Shown piece after piece: positions 23,777 through 35,787 of a stretch of DNA of 64,000 nucleotides (its first letter is position 1; every line of letters starts with the position of its first letter). Origin of the DNA: Calonectria ilicicola (Eukaryota; Ascomycota; Sordariomycetes; Hypocreales; Nectriaceae); assembly GCA_020809705.1 (NCBI GenBank), contig CP085826.1:5456001-5520000 (forward strand). The letters are read 5' to 3'. Both the position numbers and the translations under genes were made by a program. The notes beneath the pieces were generated by a model. The model did not search any database and was not told the origin of the DNA. It saw only the letters and a list, made by a program, of their open reading frames with translations.

Positions 23777-26700
23777 TGTGAACAATTTCGTTGATATTGA
23801 GGATCGATAGCAGGCCCCCCCAGTTTATGTTGTCTCAAGCAATAATATAACTATGTGGAGATGTCAACTGGATAATCGGGGACCGCCCGGCATGCCGCTA
23901 AGCACAAGACCGAAGAAGATCAAGCACCCGGGCTGAGATACGAGGAGGCGATTTGTACAGAGCAGAGGTGCCAGGGCGGAGCCGGTGAATGGAAATCGTG
24001 GAGCGAAAAACGAGATCGAGGGTCGGCTCGACGTCAATTTGTCTCAGTTGTCGGCTATTTGTCCTGGAATTTTGAGGCGGATCAGTCCAGGACTGCCTGC
24101 ATGCGTCGATCAAGGCTTTAGATCCAAGGCTGTTACCTCGAGCTTTGGATGCTGAGTATTCAAAATTGGAATAAGCCAAAGAAGCCTAATAAGAACCAAT
24201 CTGAGCTCTGGGTCGGGATTATGGAAGAACAGTGGCCAAAAAATGAGGCGCTACAGCGCTACAGTCGACGACGGACGGGACGGGATGGTGGTCACAAAAG
24301 GAAGTGGTTCGGGGTGGTATCAACAAAAGGGAGTGAGCTGTGACCAGGAGAATTGGGAGAGCGCTCAGCAGACAGGTTTAGTCAGGCTCGAAATGACGTC
24401 GAGGCAAGGAAAGCTAAGGGTGGCTCATAAACATTGCAGGTCTGGAATCACGTCGCAGGCATGCTATAGGGCTGCCAGGCACGGGAGAAGAGGGCAGGGG
24501 GGCGTGGTAATGCGCAACCACGTATGGATTGCCAAAAAAGAGATGTGGTTTGAGGATGTGATGGGAGGGGAAGGCTTCACTGGACGAAACCCCGGCTGAC
24601 TTGTGGCGCAATCCAGTTGGTGACGAGAGGAAGAAGATGACGAATTAGGTAGAGACGGATGTAGGCAGTGGAGGACCCGGCAACGGAAAATAGAAAAGAA
24701 AGAAGAGGAGAGGGAAAAAATAAAACAGGACAATGCAGACGTCAGAAGTTTGCAGTCAGAGGAAGAGAAGTTTAGGGAAGCGGAGTTGGAGTATAGCAAA
24801 CGAGTGGAGGAGTGGTTAAGAGATGGATGGTGTGAGCGTTGTTGTCGAGTGAATGGAGCCCCAGAGCAGTACCCGGCAGCTGCGCTAGCATCTTGCGCCG
24901 GGCACCGTCGTCGTCGTCATTACCACACTACGCTGGCGGGTGCCGGGGGGGCGTCACGGATGTGACCCAGAAGCTCCCTACTATGTAGAGTCTGGCCGCG
25001 CTCGACGCGCTGAGTGGTGTGCAGCGGCAGATAAGCCCTGTCCGCCCACTTAGGCACATGCGCAGAGGACAGGGGACTTTGCTCGTGGATTTCACCCGCT
25101 CTGGCTGTGCTAACGAGATCTCGATCACTGCGGCTGTAGCGAATTAAGTGAACCAGTCTAGAGATTGCAGGACGTCACTAACGAGTGACAGCCCATGCCC
25201 ATGTCGTGTGGAAACGGGAATCAAGGACCAAAGGGCCCAATTGCCAAGGATTCCAATGGCGAGGTCGACAGGTGCTTTCTGGTTGTCGCAACCGTCGGCG
25301 ATGCCTCTCTGGCCTGTCCTACTTGGGCTTAGGTAGCGCCAGAAACCAGGGACAGAGTGCCATGATGCCCCCATGATGCTTCCGCTGCTTCCCCTCCCCT
25401 TCGTTGAAGCCGGACCCCGCCAATGATGCTGTTTACCAGGGGCCAACGCCTTTTTAGCCTCATTGCTCGGCCAATATTGCTCCATTGTGGCATCCAAGCA
25501 CAGCTGAAGAACCCCTCACCTCACCGCCAGCACGAGCCGAGAAGGAGACTTTCCAGACTAGAGAGCCAGACCTTGCGAGGTTCCTGGCCGTCTTCGTCTC
25601 CCGCTGCTGAGGTGTGTGCGTACGCATGTGGATCTTGCTCAGTTGGAAAATATGCAACCTGAATCCGCTCGCGGGAGCCCACTCTCGCCGCCCATTCTCA
25701 TGCCTCGACCTGGATGGATCCTGGCCATAGTATGGGTCGTATTGGCATCTCGTGTTTTCGATGTGGCTTGCCCATGTCGTGTTTTGTTGCTATTGTCAGA
25801 TTTTGACCAAGCAAGACTTTATTGGCCTCCGTGCATCCCTTTCCCTAACCCACCTCCCTATGCGTTATACAAACAAAATTTTCTTCCTTTCCCGTTTTGG
25901 CCCAGAAGCACCTACTTTGGTTTGTTTGCCGGGGCCAAAAGCCACCCTGTTGTTGCACGGTTTGGGCAATATGGTGGAGGACTTACGAGCATCGGCGTGA
26001 GGCCAGAGCCAAGCGCCGAGCCACCCGCTAGACGGCCAAAGCGCATCTTTTTCTTTTTTTGAGACAGTCCTGCGTGTTAGGCCATATTTCCACGCCAAGC
26101 TCGGGCTTCAGCTCAGAATCGAGACTGAGCCAACTACTCCATTGTCTGTCCTTAGAAATATTTATACCGTGCTCTTAAACCCCAGCGACAACATTGTTGC
26201 ATTACATGTACAAGCTGTGAAGTCTATCCCAAAGAACGTCTCAACAAGAGGGACAGCTCCGGTGAGCCCGCGATGCTTCCAGGGCACCAGGGTTACTGTC
26301 GTATCTGCACCTCACCCGGGACACTGGCCATGGATGCCCTGGTGGCTGTTGGTCTAGAGCGAACACGAAGGTACGGTCGGCGCTTCGAATCGAACTGAAT
26401 TCATGCGCCCGACCCGGCTCCAGACTGGATAAAGCTGGCGTCTTTCCCTTTTCTGAAAAGCTTCGGTCTGGGAGGGACTCGCAACAAGGTTCAAATGCAG
26501 ATGATAAAAATACAGCTACGCTAAGTTACTAGGGAAAATGTTTTTTTTTTTCGGTCCCGTCATCCTTCTGTATCCTTGCGGCAGAAGCACTCCCCTGGCT
26601 CCAAAAAAAAAAGAGTTGGAGAACCCCCACAGTGACGTGCCTTGTGGCGGTTGCACGGTGGATTAACTGTGGCTTTGAGGGTGTGGCTACTTGCCTTTGA

Positions 26701-27223
26701 AATATGGCTAAGCGGTATGACCGTTGAGAGAAAATCCATTTACCGGAAGTCGGATTAACCTTGTTCCTATCAGCTCCCCCCATCCCACTTTTGCTTTATC
26801 GCGCATCGTGATCCGACCTTTAACCGTAGCCACTCTTCCCCACGAACGAAACATCGAACCACATATACACCGCCCTGGGGTCTCGGAGCTTGACTTGGCC
26901 CGATTTGGAGAATCCAGACGGTGGCAGAATTCAACGGAACGGTCCGACCTGGGATTCGGTTCTCTTTCGGCCCCCGGTCTTCGGCTTTCTCCTCACCAAG
27001 CACCACGATTTTTTATATATCGTGTGTGCCAATTCCTCTCCTAGGCGTGCTCAGAGCTCAGCCGACCTCCCCCCTCCTCCCCTCGCTCTCGCATATTGCG
27101 CGTGCGAACACTTCCTTGCTGTGATCTCGCAGCCGTCACCCAAGCACCGCTTTGTTGGGTCGTTGAGAAAGCCTACAATATCTGTCAAATTTTGGTGGAG
27201 ACCTGCCACCGCCAGCACGAACC
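23777..27223. other. Divergent intergenic region, PH-LRR gene to CBR1
   Basis: About 3.4 kb. The left part (about 23777-24900) is purine-rich on the plus strand, so pyrimidine-rich on the PH-LRR gene's strand, typical of a leader and promoter. The right part (about 26740-27223) is CT-rich and should be the CBR1 promoter and 5' leader. Between them are scattered ORFs; the longest from an ATG on the plus strand is 25652-26062 (136 codons) and shows no domain. I see no transposon or RNA gene. Confidence 0.55.
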
Positions 27224-28401
27224 ATGGCTTCAGACGACGCTTCGCTGTTCCAGCGCAAGTACATTGATTATATCTATGTGCCTGCCGGTCTCCTTATTGT
27301 TGGCACTCTGATTGTCAAGTCAGAATGGACCATCTACTCTGCTGTTGTGGCGCTGCTGTTTGGCATCTACAACTTCAATGCCCTACGTTAGTCCCTGCCC
27401 AATCGCCGCACTCAATGAATATAACAGGGACCATAAACTAACAGATGGAAAATGCAGAGATCAAGAAGGTTCTGAAGCCCGATGTCTTCCAAGAATTCGA
27501 GCTTGAGGAAAAGACAATTATTTCCCACAATGTCGCTATGTATGTCACAAAATCCAACTCCTTGTTCTTGGGGCGCGCGCATTAGTATATTCCGCGACTA
27601 ACTTCTTCTTTTTGCAATCAGCTACCGCTTCAAGCTCCCTAACCCCTCGGACATTCTCGGACTCCCCATCGGCCAGCACATTTCCATTGGTGCCAATCTC
27701 CCCCAGCCTGATGGCACCAACAAGGAGATTGTCCGATCCTACACTCCTGTCTCTGGTGATCACCAGCCTGGCCACTTCGATGTGCTCATCAAGTCTTACC
27801 CCCAGGGCAACATCTCCAAGCACATGGCCTCCCTCATGGTTGGCCAGACCATCCGTGTCCGCGGCCCTAAGGGTGCTTTCACTTACACCCCCAACATGGT
27901 TCGGCACTTCGGAATGATCGCCGGTGGAACCGGAATCACCCCGATGCTTCAAGTTATGCGGGCGATTGTCCGAGGCCGAGCTGACGGAGACAAGACCGAG
28001 GTTGACCTGATCTTTGCCAACGTTACTCCTCAGGATATCCTCCTCAAGGAAGACCTTGATGCCCTCGCCGCCCAGGATCCCGGCATCCGGGTTCACTACG
28101 TCCTCGACAGGCCTCCGGAGGGCTGGACTGGTGGTGTCGGCTATGTCACTGCCGATATGATTACCGTAAGTTCTCCCGGCCGTCCGGCTCCGCGTTTTCC
28201 GCGGGCATGCACGACATTTCGAATCGAATCCCTGCTAACCTCCCTCGGTAGAAATGGTTGCCCAAGGCCGCCGACGATGTCAAGATCCTGCTTTGCGGTC
28301 CTCCACCCATGGTGAGTGGTTTGAAGAAGACCACTGAGAGCCTTGGTTTCAAGAAGGCCCGCCCCGTTAGCAAGCTCGAGGACCAGGTCTTCGCCTTCTA
28401 A
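27224..28401 (+). CDS. CBR1: NADH-cytochrome b5 reductase 1 (Cbr1)
   Basis: Membrane-bound flavoprotein that passes electrons from NADH to cytochrome b5 for lipid desaturation, sterol synthesis and the first step of diphthamide formation. Exons 27224-27386, 27458-27539, 27622-28165 and 28252-28401 join in frame to 312 residues, the usual length; introns are 71, 82 and 86 nt. An N-terminal membrane segment lies at about residues 15-50. The FAD-binding motif RSYTPVS is at 120-126, the NADH-binding GGTGITPM at 183-190, and a CGPPPM motif sits near 280. The C-terminus ends VFAF, as in this family. All catalytic motifs are intact. The gene is convergent with CTR9, 433 bp apart at the stop codons. 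Confidence 0.95.
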
Positions 28402-28834
28402 GCATGCATCTCTCCATGCATACCCAAGGGCTAGCATCTGATTGTGGAACACCCTGCTGCGACAGCTGCTGAACAAGGAAGGAGACCTGAGAGCCTCGAT
28501 CAGTGGCCCCGCAGTGGCTCCCACTAAGCTATAGACGATTGAACGAGTAACATGTTCGGGGGTTTGCATCCATGTACTGTACCATCAAAAACCATGGCTG
28601 TCGCCGATATGTAAAGTAAAATGTGTCTTGAACAACAACAAGACTAACCACGTTGTGGCACCACACCCTGGGCACAGCGAAAATGAGAAATAAAAAAAAG
28701 TAATTGCAAGGACGCTTTCCATTTTCCCCGTAGTATCTAGCTGTATAGTACAATGTAACTTGCTCATGACCAACTTGGAGCTTTTTTAAGGATAGATCAA
28801 CATTCTAGAACAACCCCCGCAGTTATTATTACCC
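28402..28834. other. Convergent spacer CBR1 to CTR9
   Basis: 433 bp holding the two 3' UTRs. Nothing else supportable is seen. Confidence 0.6.
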
Positions 28835-31800
28835 TCATTCTTCATCGTCGTCTGCATCCGCCATACTAGTGTCGGCCTTGCGGCCGCCATCGTCCTCATC
28901 TTCATCGTCGCTCTCCAAGACCCGCCCGCGGCGCGATCGCTTGGACTGTTGGCGAGGAGCCAGCTCTTCATCGTCGTCTTCATCATCCCCGCCATCCTGA
29001 GTGGGCCCATCGTCAACATCCATTTTGTCATCGGCGGCTCCTTCATCTGCTTCCGACAGAGGTGTCTCCTCACGACCGATGTTTCTCTCGGCGCGCTCAA
29101 GGGCATCGTCGTCATCCTCCTCGTCACTATCCACAACAATCGCTGCTGATTTGACCCTGCTAGACTCCTTCTTGGTAGTGAGACGGCGCCTTTTCTTAGT
29201 TTGCGTCTCCTCCTCTTCTGATTCGTCATCTCTCTCGGTCTTCTTCTTCTTCTTTCCTCCAGACCGCTTTGGCTTTGGTTCACCAGAGGGACGCGGTGCC
29301 GGCTTGCGTTTCCTCTTGACCTTGTCTCCAGTCTCGCTATCGGTCGTCATTTCAGCATCCATGCGGGCGCGCTCCTCCTCTGCTCGTTGCTCGGCAAGCG
29401 CCCTATCACGGGCAGCAATAGTTTCACGCTCCTTTTTAATCTTTTCCTGGCGTTGGCGTTCCTTCTCCAACACCTTCTCCCGTTCCTCCTCGCGACGTTT
29501 CAACTCGGCCTCTCTCTGTTCCTTTGCAGCTTGGATCTTCTCCTTATTCTTCTCCTCCCATTCCTTCTGTTTGCCGATAGCTCTCTCAAGTTGCTTGCGC
29601 AGAGTGTTGCGGGCCATGTTAGCACGCTGCTCAACGTCATGCTTGGGGTAAGGAGTTTGAGGGTGTCCAGCAATTTCATCCAATGCCTTGATTGCAGATT
29701 CCAGGCCTTCTGCTGCCTTTTCGAGTTGTTCTGACGAGCGTTTGTTCTCCGGCAACGCCTGAACTGTTGTGACTAGTTGAATTTGCACAAAAGCGACGTT
29801 GAACTTGTAGTGGACTTGATCGGGAGCAACCTCAAGAGCCTGGAGAGCTGGTCAGTACCACGGGAATTATCATTGCAAAGCATGAACTCACCTTTTGCGC
29901 ACATTCAAGTGCCTTGTTGTAAGCATCAACATCACGCTCTGACCGACCTCGGTTGAGCCAAGTTCGGCCAAGGCAAGAAAGGATGGTGGGGTCATTGGTC
30001 TTCCCATCTCGAGAAAGTGCAATCTCGTAGTGCTCTATGGCCTTGGAGTACTGCTTCAATTCGGCATAAATGTGGCCGAGGTTGACATATAAATGTGAAT
30101 CCCGGAGGGTCTCTCGGACCTTGCTAAAGATGCCAAGCGCGCCTTTATAATCCTTCTTGTCCTCGACTAGGGCGATGGCAATACCCTGAGCAGCATAAGC
30201 GTTCTTAGGGTCCAAGGACAACGCTTTTTCGAAGAACTCAACAGCCTTGCCGTAAGTGGCGCTTCGCTTTTGCTTATCTGAGTCAGATTCACGACGCATT
30301 TCTCTCGCCTGTACCAAGTACAGGTTGCCCATGCCAACCAAAGCATGTCTATCATGCTTGTCGTAGTTTTGCAAAGTGTGCTTGTAATGCCGAAATTCTG
30401 GGTCCTCACCGATGTTCGCTGGTCGCTTTCTTGAGTGAACTTTGCCCAGGTACCAGCCATAGAGAGCACGAACTTCAAGGTCAGTATTATTCTCCTGGTA
30501 TAGTTTGGCGACTGCATCAGGGCCTTCCTTGTTGGGGTTCTTGCGAAGCTTAATGTATGCAAGCCTGGCACGAGCATCCGTATAGTCGTCATGACGGGCA
30601 AGGAGACCCTCGTAGACCTCAACGGCCTTGTCTGTGAGGCCTCTAGATTCGTAACTTCGGCCAAGGTTGAAGCTGATGGTTGAAACTAAAGCATCAGTAT
30701 CCATGTCAGGATCTTTCTCGCCAATCTTCATGCAAGCTCCCAGGGCAGCCTCAAACAGTTCGCTAGCCAGCTCGTGCTTTTCCGACTGTGAGTGAAAGCA
30801 GCCAATGTTGTTCAAAAGCTGTGGAGGCAAAGACTTGCGCAAGGCAGCACGGATCTCGGCCTCGTCTGTAACATTTTCAGGTCGTTCCGAGTCCGGGACT
30901 TGTTCCAGCTCAAGTTGCTCGACCTGTTGCAAGCACTGCAGAGCCTTATCAGGGTGGTCAGTCTCATACAAGCGAGCCAGATTAAGAAGCACCGAAGCGT
31001 CTGGTGCCAGTGTCTTCTTTGGGTCTTTCCAAACACTTCGAACACCTTCCAGAAGATTGATGGCTTTCTTCAATTCTGCAGATTTGTCTTCTTTGCTGTC
31101 ACTGTACTGGTTTGTAAAAACCTCCTCTGCATACAGGGTTCCGAGCAGGATCATGGCCTCGTGGTTTTTGGACTGTTGAATCATTTTCTCCAGACGAAGT
31201 TTAGCTTCGCCAAGGTCATTTTTCAAGACAGACAATTGGGCAACACCAAATTTAGCTGGGAGGTAGCCTGTGTCGGCCCCTCCACGCGCGTCATCTGCAC
31301 GACGATAGTAGTCACTTGCGCGCTCAGTGTTACCTCCATAATGCTCTTTTCGTGCAAGAAGATACCAGCCATCGCTGGCAATGGCGTTGACATCAGTGTA
31401 CTGAATCGCCTTGTGTGCTAATTTGTCGGCATTATCCCATGCTTTTCGGGTCAGGAAGTAACTGGCGAATGTCGAGCAAGTCAGAGGAAGGTCCTTGTCA
31501 AGCTTGAAAGACTTTTGTGTGTATTCAGTCATAGCCTTCTTGTACAGCTTAAGGAACTCATCACTGTTGACAGGCACATGCCCACTGGCATCAAGATAGT
31601 ACAAGCCGAGAAGGATATTAGCCACCTTAGAGTCCGGGTTGATCTCGAGACATCTCTCCCAGGCAATCTTGGCGTCATCCTTGAACCCGAGCTGCCAGAA
31701 ACAGCAGCCAATACCGATTCGAGGATCCGGGTCCACTAAATCAGGCATCTTCTGCAGCACATCTTGGTAGATGGTCAGAGATTCGGGATACTTGTGCATG

Positions 31801-32480
31801 GAAAAGAGGGCACGCGCTTTTCCCATCATTGCAAGCATATTCTTTCCCTGTGAAACGCGGAGAGCGTCGTCAAAGGACTTGACGGCCGTTTTCAAAAGCT
31901 CATTCTTCTCAGATCCTATCCCTCCAGAAGTTTTGGATGGCGCCTGCAATGATGCTCTCAACAGCAAGAGAACACCACGGGCTAGGAAAATTGGCGGGAA
32001 CGAGGGGTTCAAACGTGCAGCGTCGTTGAGAGATGACGTCGCTAGCTGCAAGTAGTACTCCTTTGTTTTCGCCTCGGATACTCGAGTGCCATCGGGCGCG
32101 ACTCGAGGGGCCTCTCGACTCTTCCACAAATACATCCAGCACAAGCAGCATATCATGCTGACCTTGTCGCGCGGGTTCGAGCTATTGTTTTGGATGGCGG
32201 CACCGCCACGCAAGAGCATTTCGATAGCATGGTCGATCTTGTGCTGCTTAGCATATGCTAACGCTACTGTCATCCAGTATGTCTTCGCGGCGCGCTCGTT
32301 CTCGAAAAGAGTGCATAGCTCGGTAGGGTCGTCTACAAGGTCCTCGAGATCGATTTCGACGGCTTCATCTTCCTGGTCGCCCTGAACGGGGATGTCGATG
32401 GCAGAAGGAATATCAGAAAATCGAGTGCTCACAGGGCCAGCGGCACCATCGCCGTTGGCACCATTTTGGAGAGCCGCCAT
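28835..32480 (-). CDS. CTR9: Paf1 complex TPR subunit Ctr9
   Basis: Scaffold subunit of the Paf1 complex, which travels with RNA polymerase II and is needed for H2B ubiquitination and H3K4/K36 methylation. Exon 1 (32480-29892) and exon 2 (29839-28835) flank a 52-nt intron and give 1197 residues, normal for filamentous fungi. After an acidic N-terminal stretch, tetratricopeptide repeats run over most of the protein (for example AKIAWERCLEINPDSKVANILLGLYYL, YAAQGIAIALVEDKKDYKGALGIFSKV, SHLYVNLGHIYAELKQYSKAIEHYEIAL). From about residue 940 on it becomes a charged K/E/R coiled coil, then an acidic tail with alternating basic clusters ending DADDDEE. This layout is diagnostic for Ctr9. The promoter lies in 32481-33400. 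Confidence 0.95.
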
Positions 32481-33590
32481 GGTTTTCGGAAGGAATTTCG
32501 ATGCGAATAAAGGCGAACAATCGATCGTGGGTTAGAAGTTGGATGGAAGGACGCGTCGCTTGGAGCAGCCAGCAATGCGCCTCGAGACGACAGACAAGCA
32601 GCTCATCGGCAGACTCAAAACTCAAAGAACATAGTCAATCGCGCGTCGCTAGAGATCTGGCTGCAGCTTTGGGCTCACGCGGGCAACAAAGCGGCGATGG
32701 TGGTTGCGCAGGTGAGGGCGTAGGCGTGTTAAATTTGCTGCTTCGTCGGGTTTCTGAGAAGTAGAGGTCTCAGCCAGCAACAGCAGCAGCCGTGCATGGT
32801 CCGTGCCCCTGTGTGAGTTGACTGGGGCCCTCGCGTTGTTGGTTGGCTGCAAAAGCAGTGGGACCAAGTACCCGCTGCCTTGAACCTCACCTCGATTTCG
32901 AGCTAGGTCACAAAGAACGAAATGCTTCGTTAACTCATACATACGTTTTTCATATTTATATATGGATCTACAAGAAACCCGGATTTTCTCTTTTCGGACG
33001 TCGTGTAAAAAGAATAACAGGGGGAGGGAAACTCTTCCCCCGCCATTGCGTTCTGTTCCCATGACATGGCTATTGTAAGTCTGCTCCAAAGCCGGCCTCT
33101 CAATGTTGAACCGAAATATATCTACACACTTATCAGCTTTTTTTTTCAAATATGATTATCCCAGCTATTAGTCTACAAGTTTCCCACTTGGGACTTCTGA
33201 AATTTGAATGCATCAGTGTAATGCCCCAAACACGGTCCGCAGCACTGTGTTCTCGGAATTAAAAAAGGCAATCAGACATAGATTGAGCTGCACGCCATAT
33301 TCATGATCTAACTGCCAGCTGGCAAGCATATTTGGCAGCTGTCTTCGTCATGTGACTGATGCATTATTCATTATTAGGGTGTTTCTTTACTGCCCCATTT
33401 GAATCTCATGTTTATCTCCTCTAAAATGCACAGTATGCTGGTATCCACGGTATCTCAACTGGTTTCACCACATATTTTCACGCAGACCTCAACTCCAATA
33501 CGGACCCCATTCTGTATTTACAATTCTTTCCAAAATATGAAAAAAGATACAACGCTAACAACTTGTTTTCCCAGACTTCGTCAGTTCAAT
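32481..33590. other. Divergent spacer CTR9 to membrane-protein gene
   Basis: About 1.1 kb. The first half, near CTR9, is of average composition and should hold its promoter. From about 33065 the DNA becomes AT-rich and stays so through the next gene. In-frame ATGs at 33408, 33426, 33435 and 33537 could extend the next gene's N-terminus. No other gene is seen. Confidence 0.5.
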
Positions 33591-34571
33591 ATGATTCTCT
33601 ATCGCCAAAGCCCCGAATGCTCTGGGTGGAATTGCTTAACGGATGTTCAAAAAGTCGGCCTCATCTTCGGTGTCGTCATAATATCGGTGGTTCTATTTGT
33701 CGTCTTCATGTGCTGTCTGGGCAAAACGATTTCGTCTCACCAAGACCAGGTGTTGTCTCGTCAGCGCAATCGCAGGCGAAGTCGCCGTCTTTCTATTCCG
33801 CCACGAGCTGGGACACTGTCATATTACGTTCAGCAGAATCCCTCAAGGGTCATCCAACAGCCGGCTATCTATTTCCCAACAGTACCTAGGCTTTTCCCTC
33901 AACCCGGGAACCCACTCGCAGGCCACCCAATTCATATTCCACTTTGCCCTGTCCAAGTGGCTTATCCACTTACCGAGCGCCGGTTTCAACCCCCTCAGCC
34001 AGATATTCAACCAACCCCCCATTCCAGAGATTCAGCCAGTAGAAACCTCGGATCTTTCTTCAGTGGCTTGCCTCCACGACAGCCCAACTGGAGACAAAGA
34101 TTCGGTCCTATATTCGGGATACCAGTCGGTAGAGCCTCTACCATAGCAAGTACTCCCACCACCGGGACACCATTGCGATCCAGAACCCCAGTTTCTCATA
34201 AAACGATTCAGACTTCCTCTTTATCGCGATCCGAGCAAGTCCCGATTTTAACAGAGCCCCCAGGTTATAGTGTCAATATTCTCAAGTCTGCTCCATCAAC
34301 CACTTTGGAGTCCATCGAGACCCCCCGAGGCAATAGTGAAGATGACCAGTCGGTGCAAACAGCCGCGGCAACTGTTCAAAGCAATGATTACGAGTTTTCA
34401 ATTTCATTATCGGGAACTGATAACCCAGCGGAAGGATCTATACATCCTCGTCAATGTGCTTTCGGCGTGTCTAACAATGGATGTTCAGGGAGCGACGATG
34501 GCCCCAACCACGGCCTACATTCAGAAGGCATGCACTCTCTACCTTCTGTTTCTTCGTTTCGGTCTGGATAG
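33591..34571 (+). CDS. Single-pass membrane protein with basic patch and PPxY motif (RCR-like?)
   Basis: Open frame of 326 residues from the ATG at 33591; an upstream in-frame ATG at 33408 would add 61 residues that do not look like a signal peptide. Layout: a short N-terminus with two cysteines (SPECSGWNC), one membrane segment at about 22-44, a strongly basic stretch at about 57-66 (RQRNRRRSRR), then a long P/S/T-rich, probably disordered tail with a PPGY motif at 223-226. One membrane span, juxtamembrane arginines and a PPxY motif recall the fungal RCR family (Rcr1/Rcr2), which recruits the ubiquitin ligase Rsp5. That link is inference from layout only. No introns are seen. The gene and its flanks are AT-richer than neighbouring genes, and codon use is less GC-biased at third positions, so it may be fast-evolving or lineage-specific. 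Confidence 0.6.
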   Translation: MILYRQSPECSGWNCLTDVQKVGLIFGVVIISVVLFVVFMCCLGKTISSHQDQVLSRQRNRRRSRRLSIPPRAGTLSYYVQQNPSRVIQQPAIYFPTVPRLFPQPGNPLAGHPIHIPLCPVQVAYPLTERRFQPPQPDIQPTPHSRDSASRNLGSFFSGLPPRQPNWRQRFGPIFGIPVGRASTIASTPTTGTPLRSRTPVSHKTIQTSSLSRSEQVPILTEPPGYSVNILKSAPSTTLESIETPRGNSEDDQSVQTAAATVQSNDYEFSISLSGTDNPAEGSIHPRQCAFGVSNNGCSGSDDGPNHGLHSEGMHSLPSVSSFRSG

Positions 34572-35787
34572 AGTCCGGAATTAGAATCATTGACTTCAAC
34601 TTTGGGGCAAGCAAAGCCCAGTTTCAAGGTAGCCAAGGTTCCTTTGGAAATTCAACCGTTCCCTACTCGTCGTATCACCAATCCTAAGTCCCATCATAGA
34701 GCCTTCCAGATGCATAGTTACCCATAGTTTTAAACTCAGCTTAGAAGAATTCAGTCAACCTTCTCATTTCATCAATCAAAGTAATTGTGGTCATAGTGGT
34801 TATGTAGTCCTCCAAATTTAATATCCTACATCGCAATAGAGAAAGGGTATTGATAAATGAAAACTTGACATTAGATGGTCCAGTATGCTTCAAGTTAGAG
34901 ACGCAAAATTAACCCACCTCGTTAAATGTTAATTTCATGGTTATGATTTGCAGGTGTATGGTTTACGTCTTTGCAGGCATGCGGGCGAGTGACGACGCAA
35001 ATTTCTCGTCGCTGTACAATACAAAACTGCAATAGGAGGAACATCCCCCATTTATGACAGGAAAAAAATATAAAATAAAATAAAATAAAATAAAATAAAA
35101 TAGGTAAATAAAAGATACACATTTCCAATGTTTGAATTCCAATTATGGCGCTTTTTAACAATTGAATAGAGTCCCTAGTTACTCTATTTAACGACTGGCA
35201 TATCCAATAGTTTCTTCCATTCGTTTAGAATACGTATATTCGTTGCTACCACTGTCGCTGACAGATAACGAGTATGTGACCAGCTTGGTTGGCCCATGCG
35301 TCATAGGCTGCTGGTTGTGCTGCTTGTACCCTGCCAACCTTCTGGGCCACTTCCGGATCAAGGTCCCAGGTAGACCATTTAGGCCCGCTACCTAGGAAGC
35401 TTCCCCATAATTAGCACGGCCACCTCACATCACACCCGCATCAACCCAGTCCAAAACGTCACCTCTACTCATCCCGCCAACGCCGACACCGACACCGCCC
35501 GTGCCTTGCCCTATCGTCAGGCTTCTATCACCTTCTGGTACCTTTGGGATGGCACCAAGGCCTTAAATCCTCTGCATCCCCAATCTCTCACCTAGCTCAG
35601 TTGCTCCGCAGCCACCACTGCCCTGCCCCTCCCCTCCCCAAGAACCCCCGCCACCAGCCGACTACGTACCTCGCCCTCGGCACTGTTGGAGCTCCGTCTC
35701 CGCCACAGCCTCTCCAACTAGGCGCCAGCTTAAACGCAGACGACGCAACCTGCAGCTTGTACATAACATCGCAAGCAATCCATCACA
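34572..35787. other. Spacer between membrane-protein gene and SNX41
   Basis: About 1.2 kb. The left part is AT-rich and holds a (TAAAA)6 microsatellite at 35071-35100. The right part (35400-35787) is CT-rich and should be the SNX41 promoter and leader. No gene is seen. Confidence 0.6.
35071..35100. repeat. (TAAAA)6 microsatellite
   Basis: Six perfect TAAAA units, flanked by further A-rich sequence, in an AT-rich spacer. Confidence 0.92.

Noticed and set aside
25652..26062. 136-codon plus-strand ORF upstream of CBR1
   Set aside because: Has a hydrophobic patch but ends in a T-rich run (poly-Phe), lacks family likeness and codon bias; probably chance.
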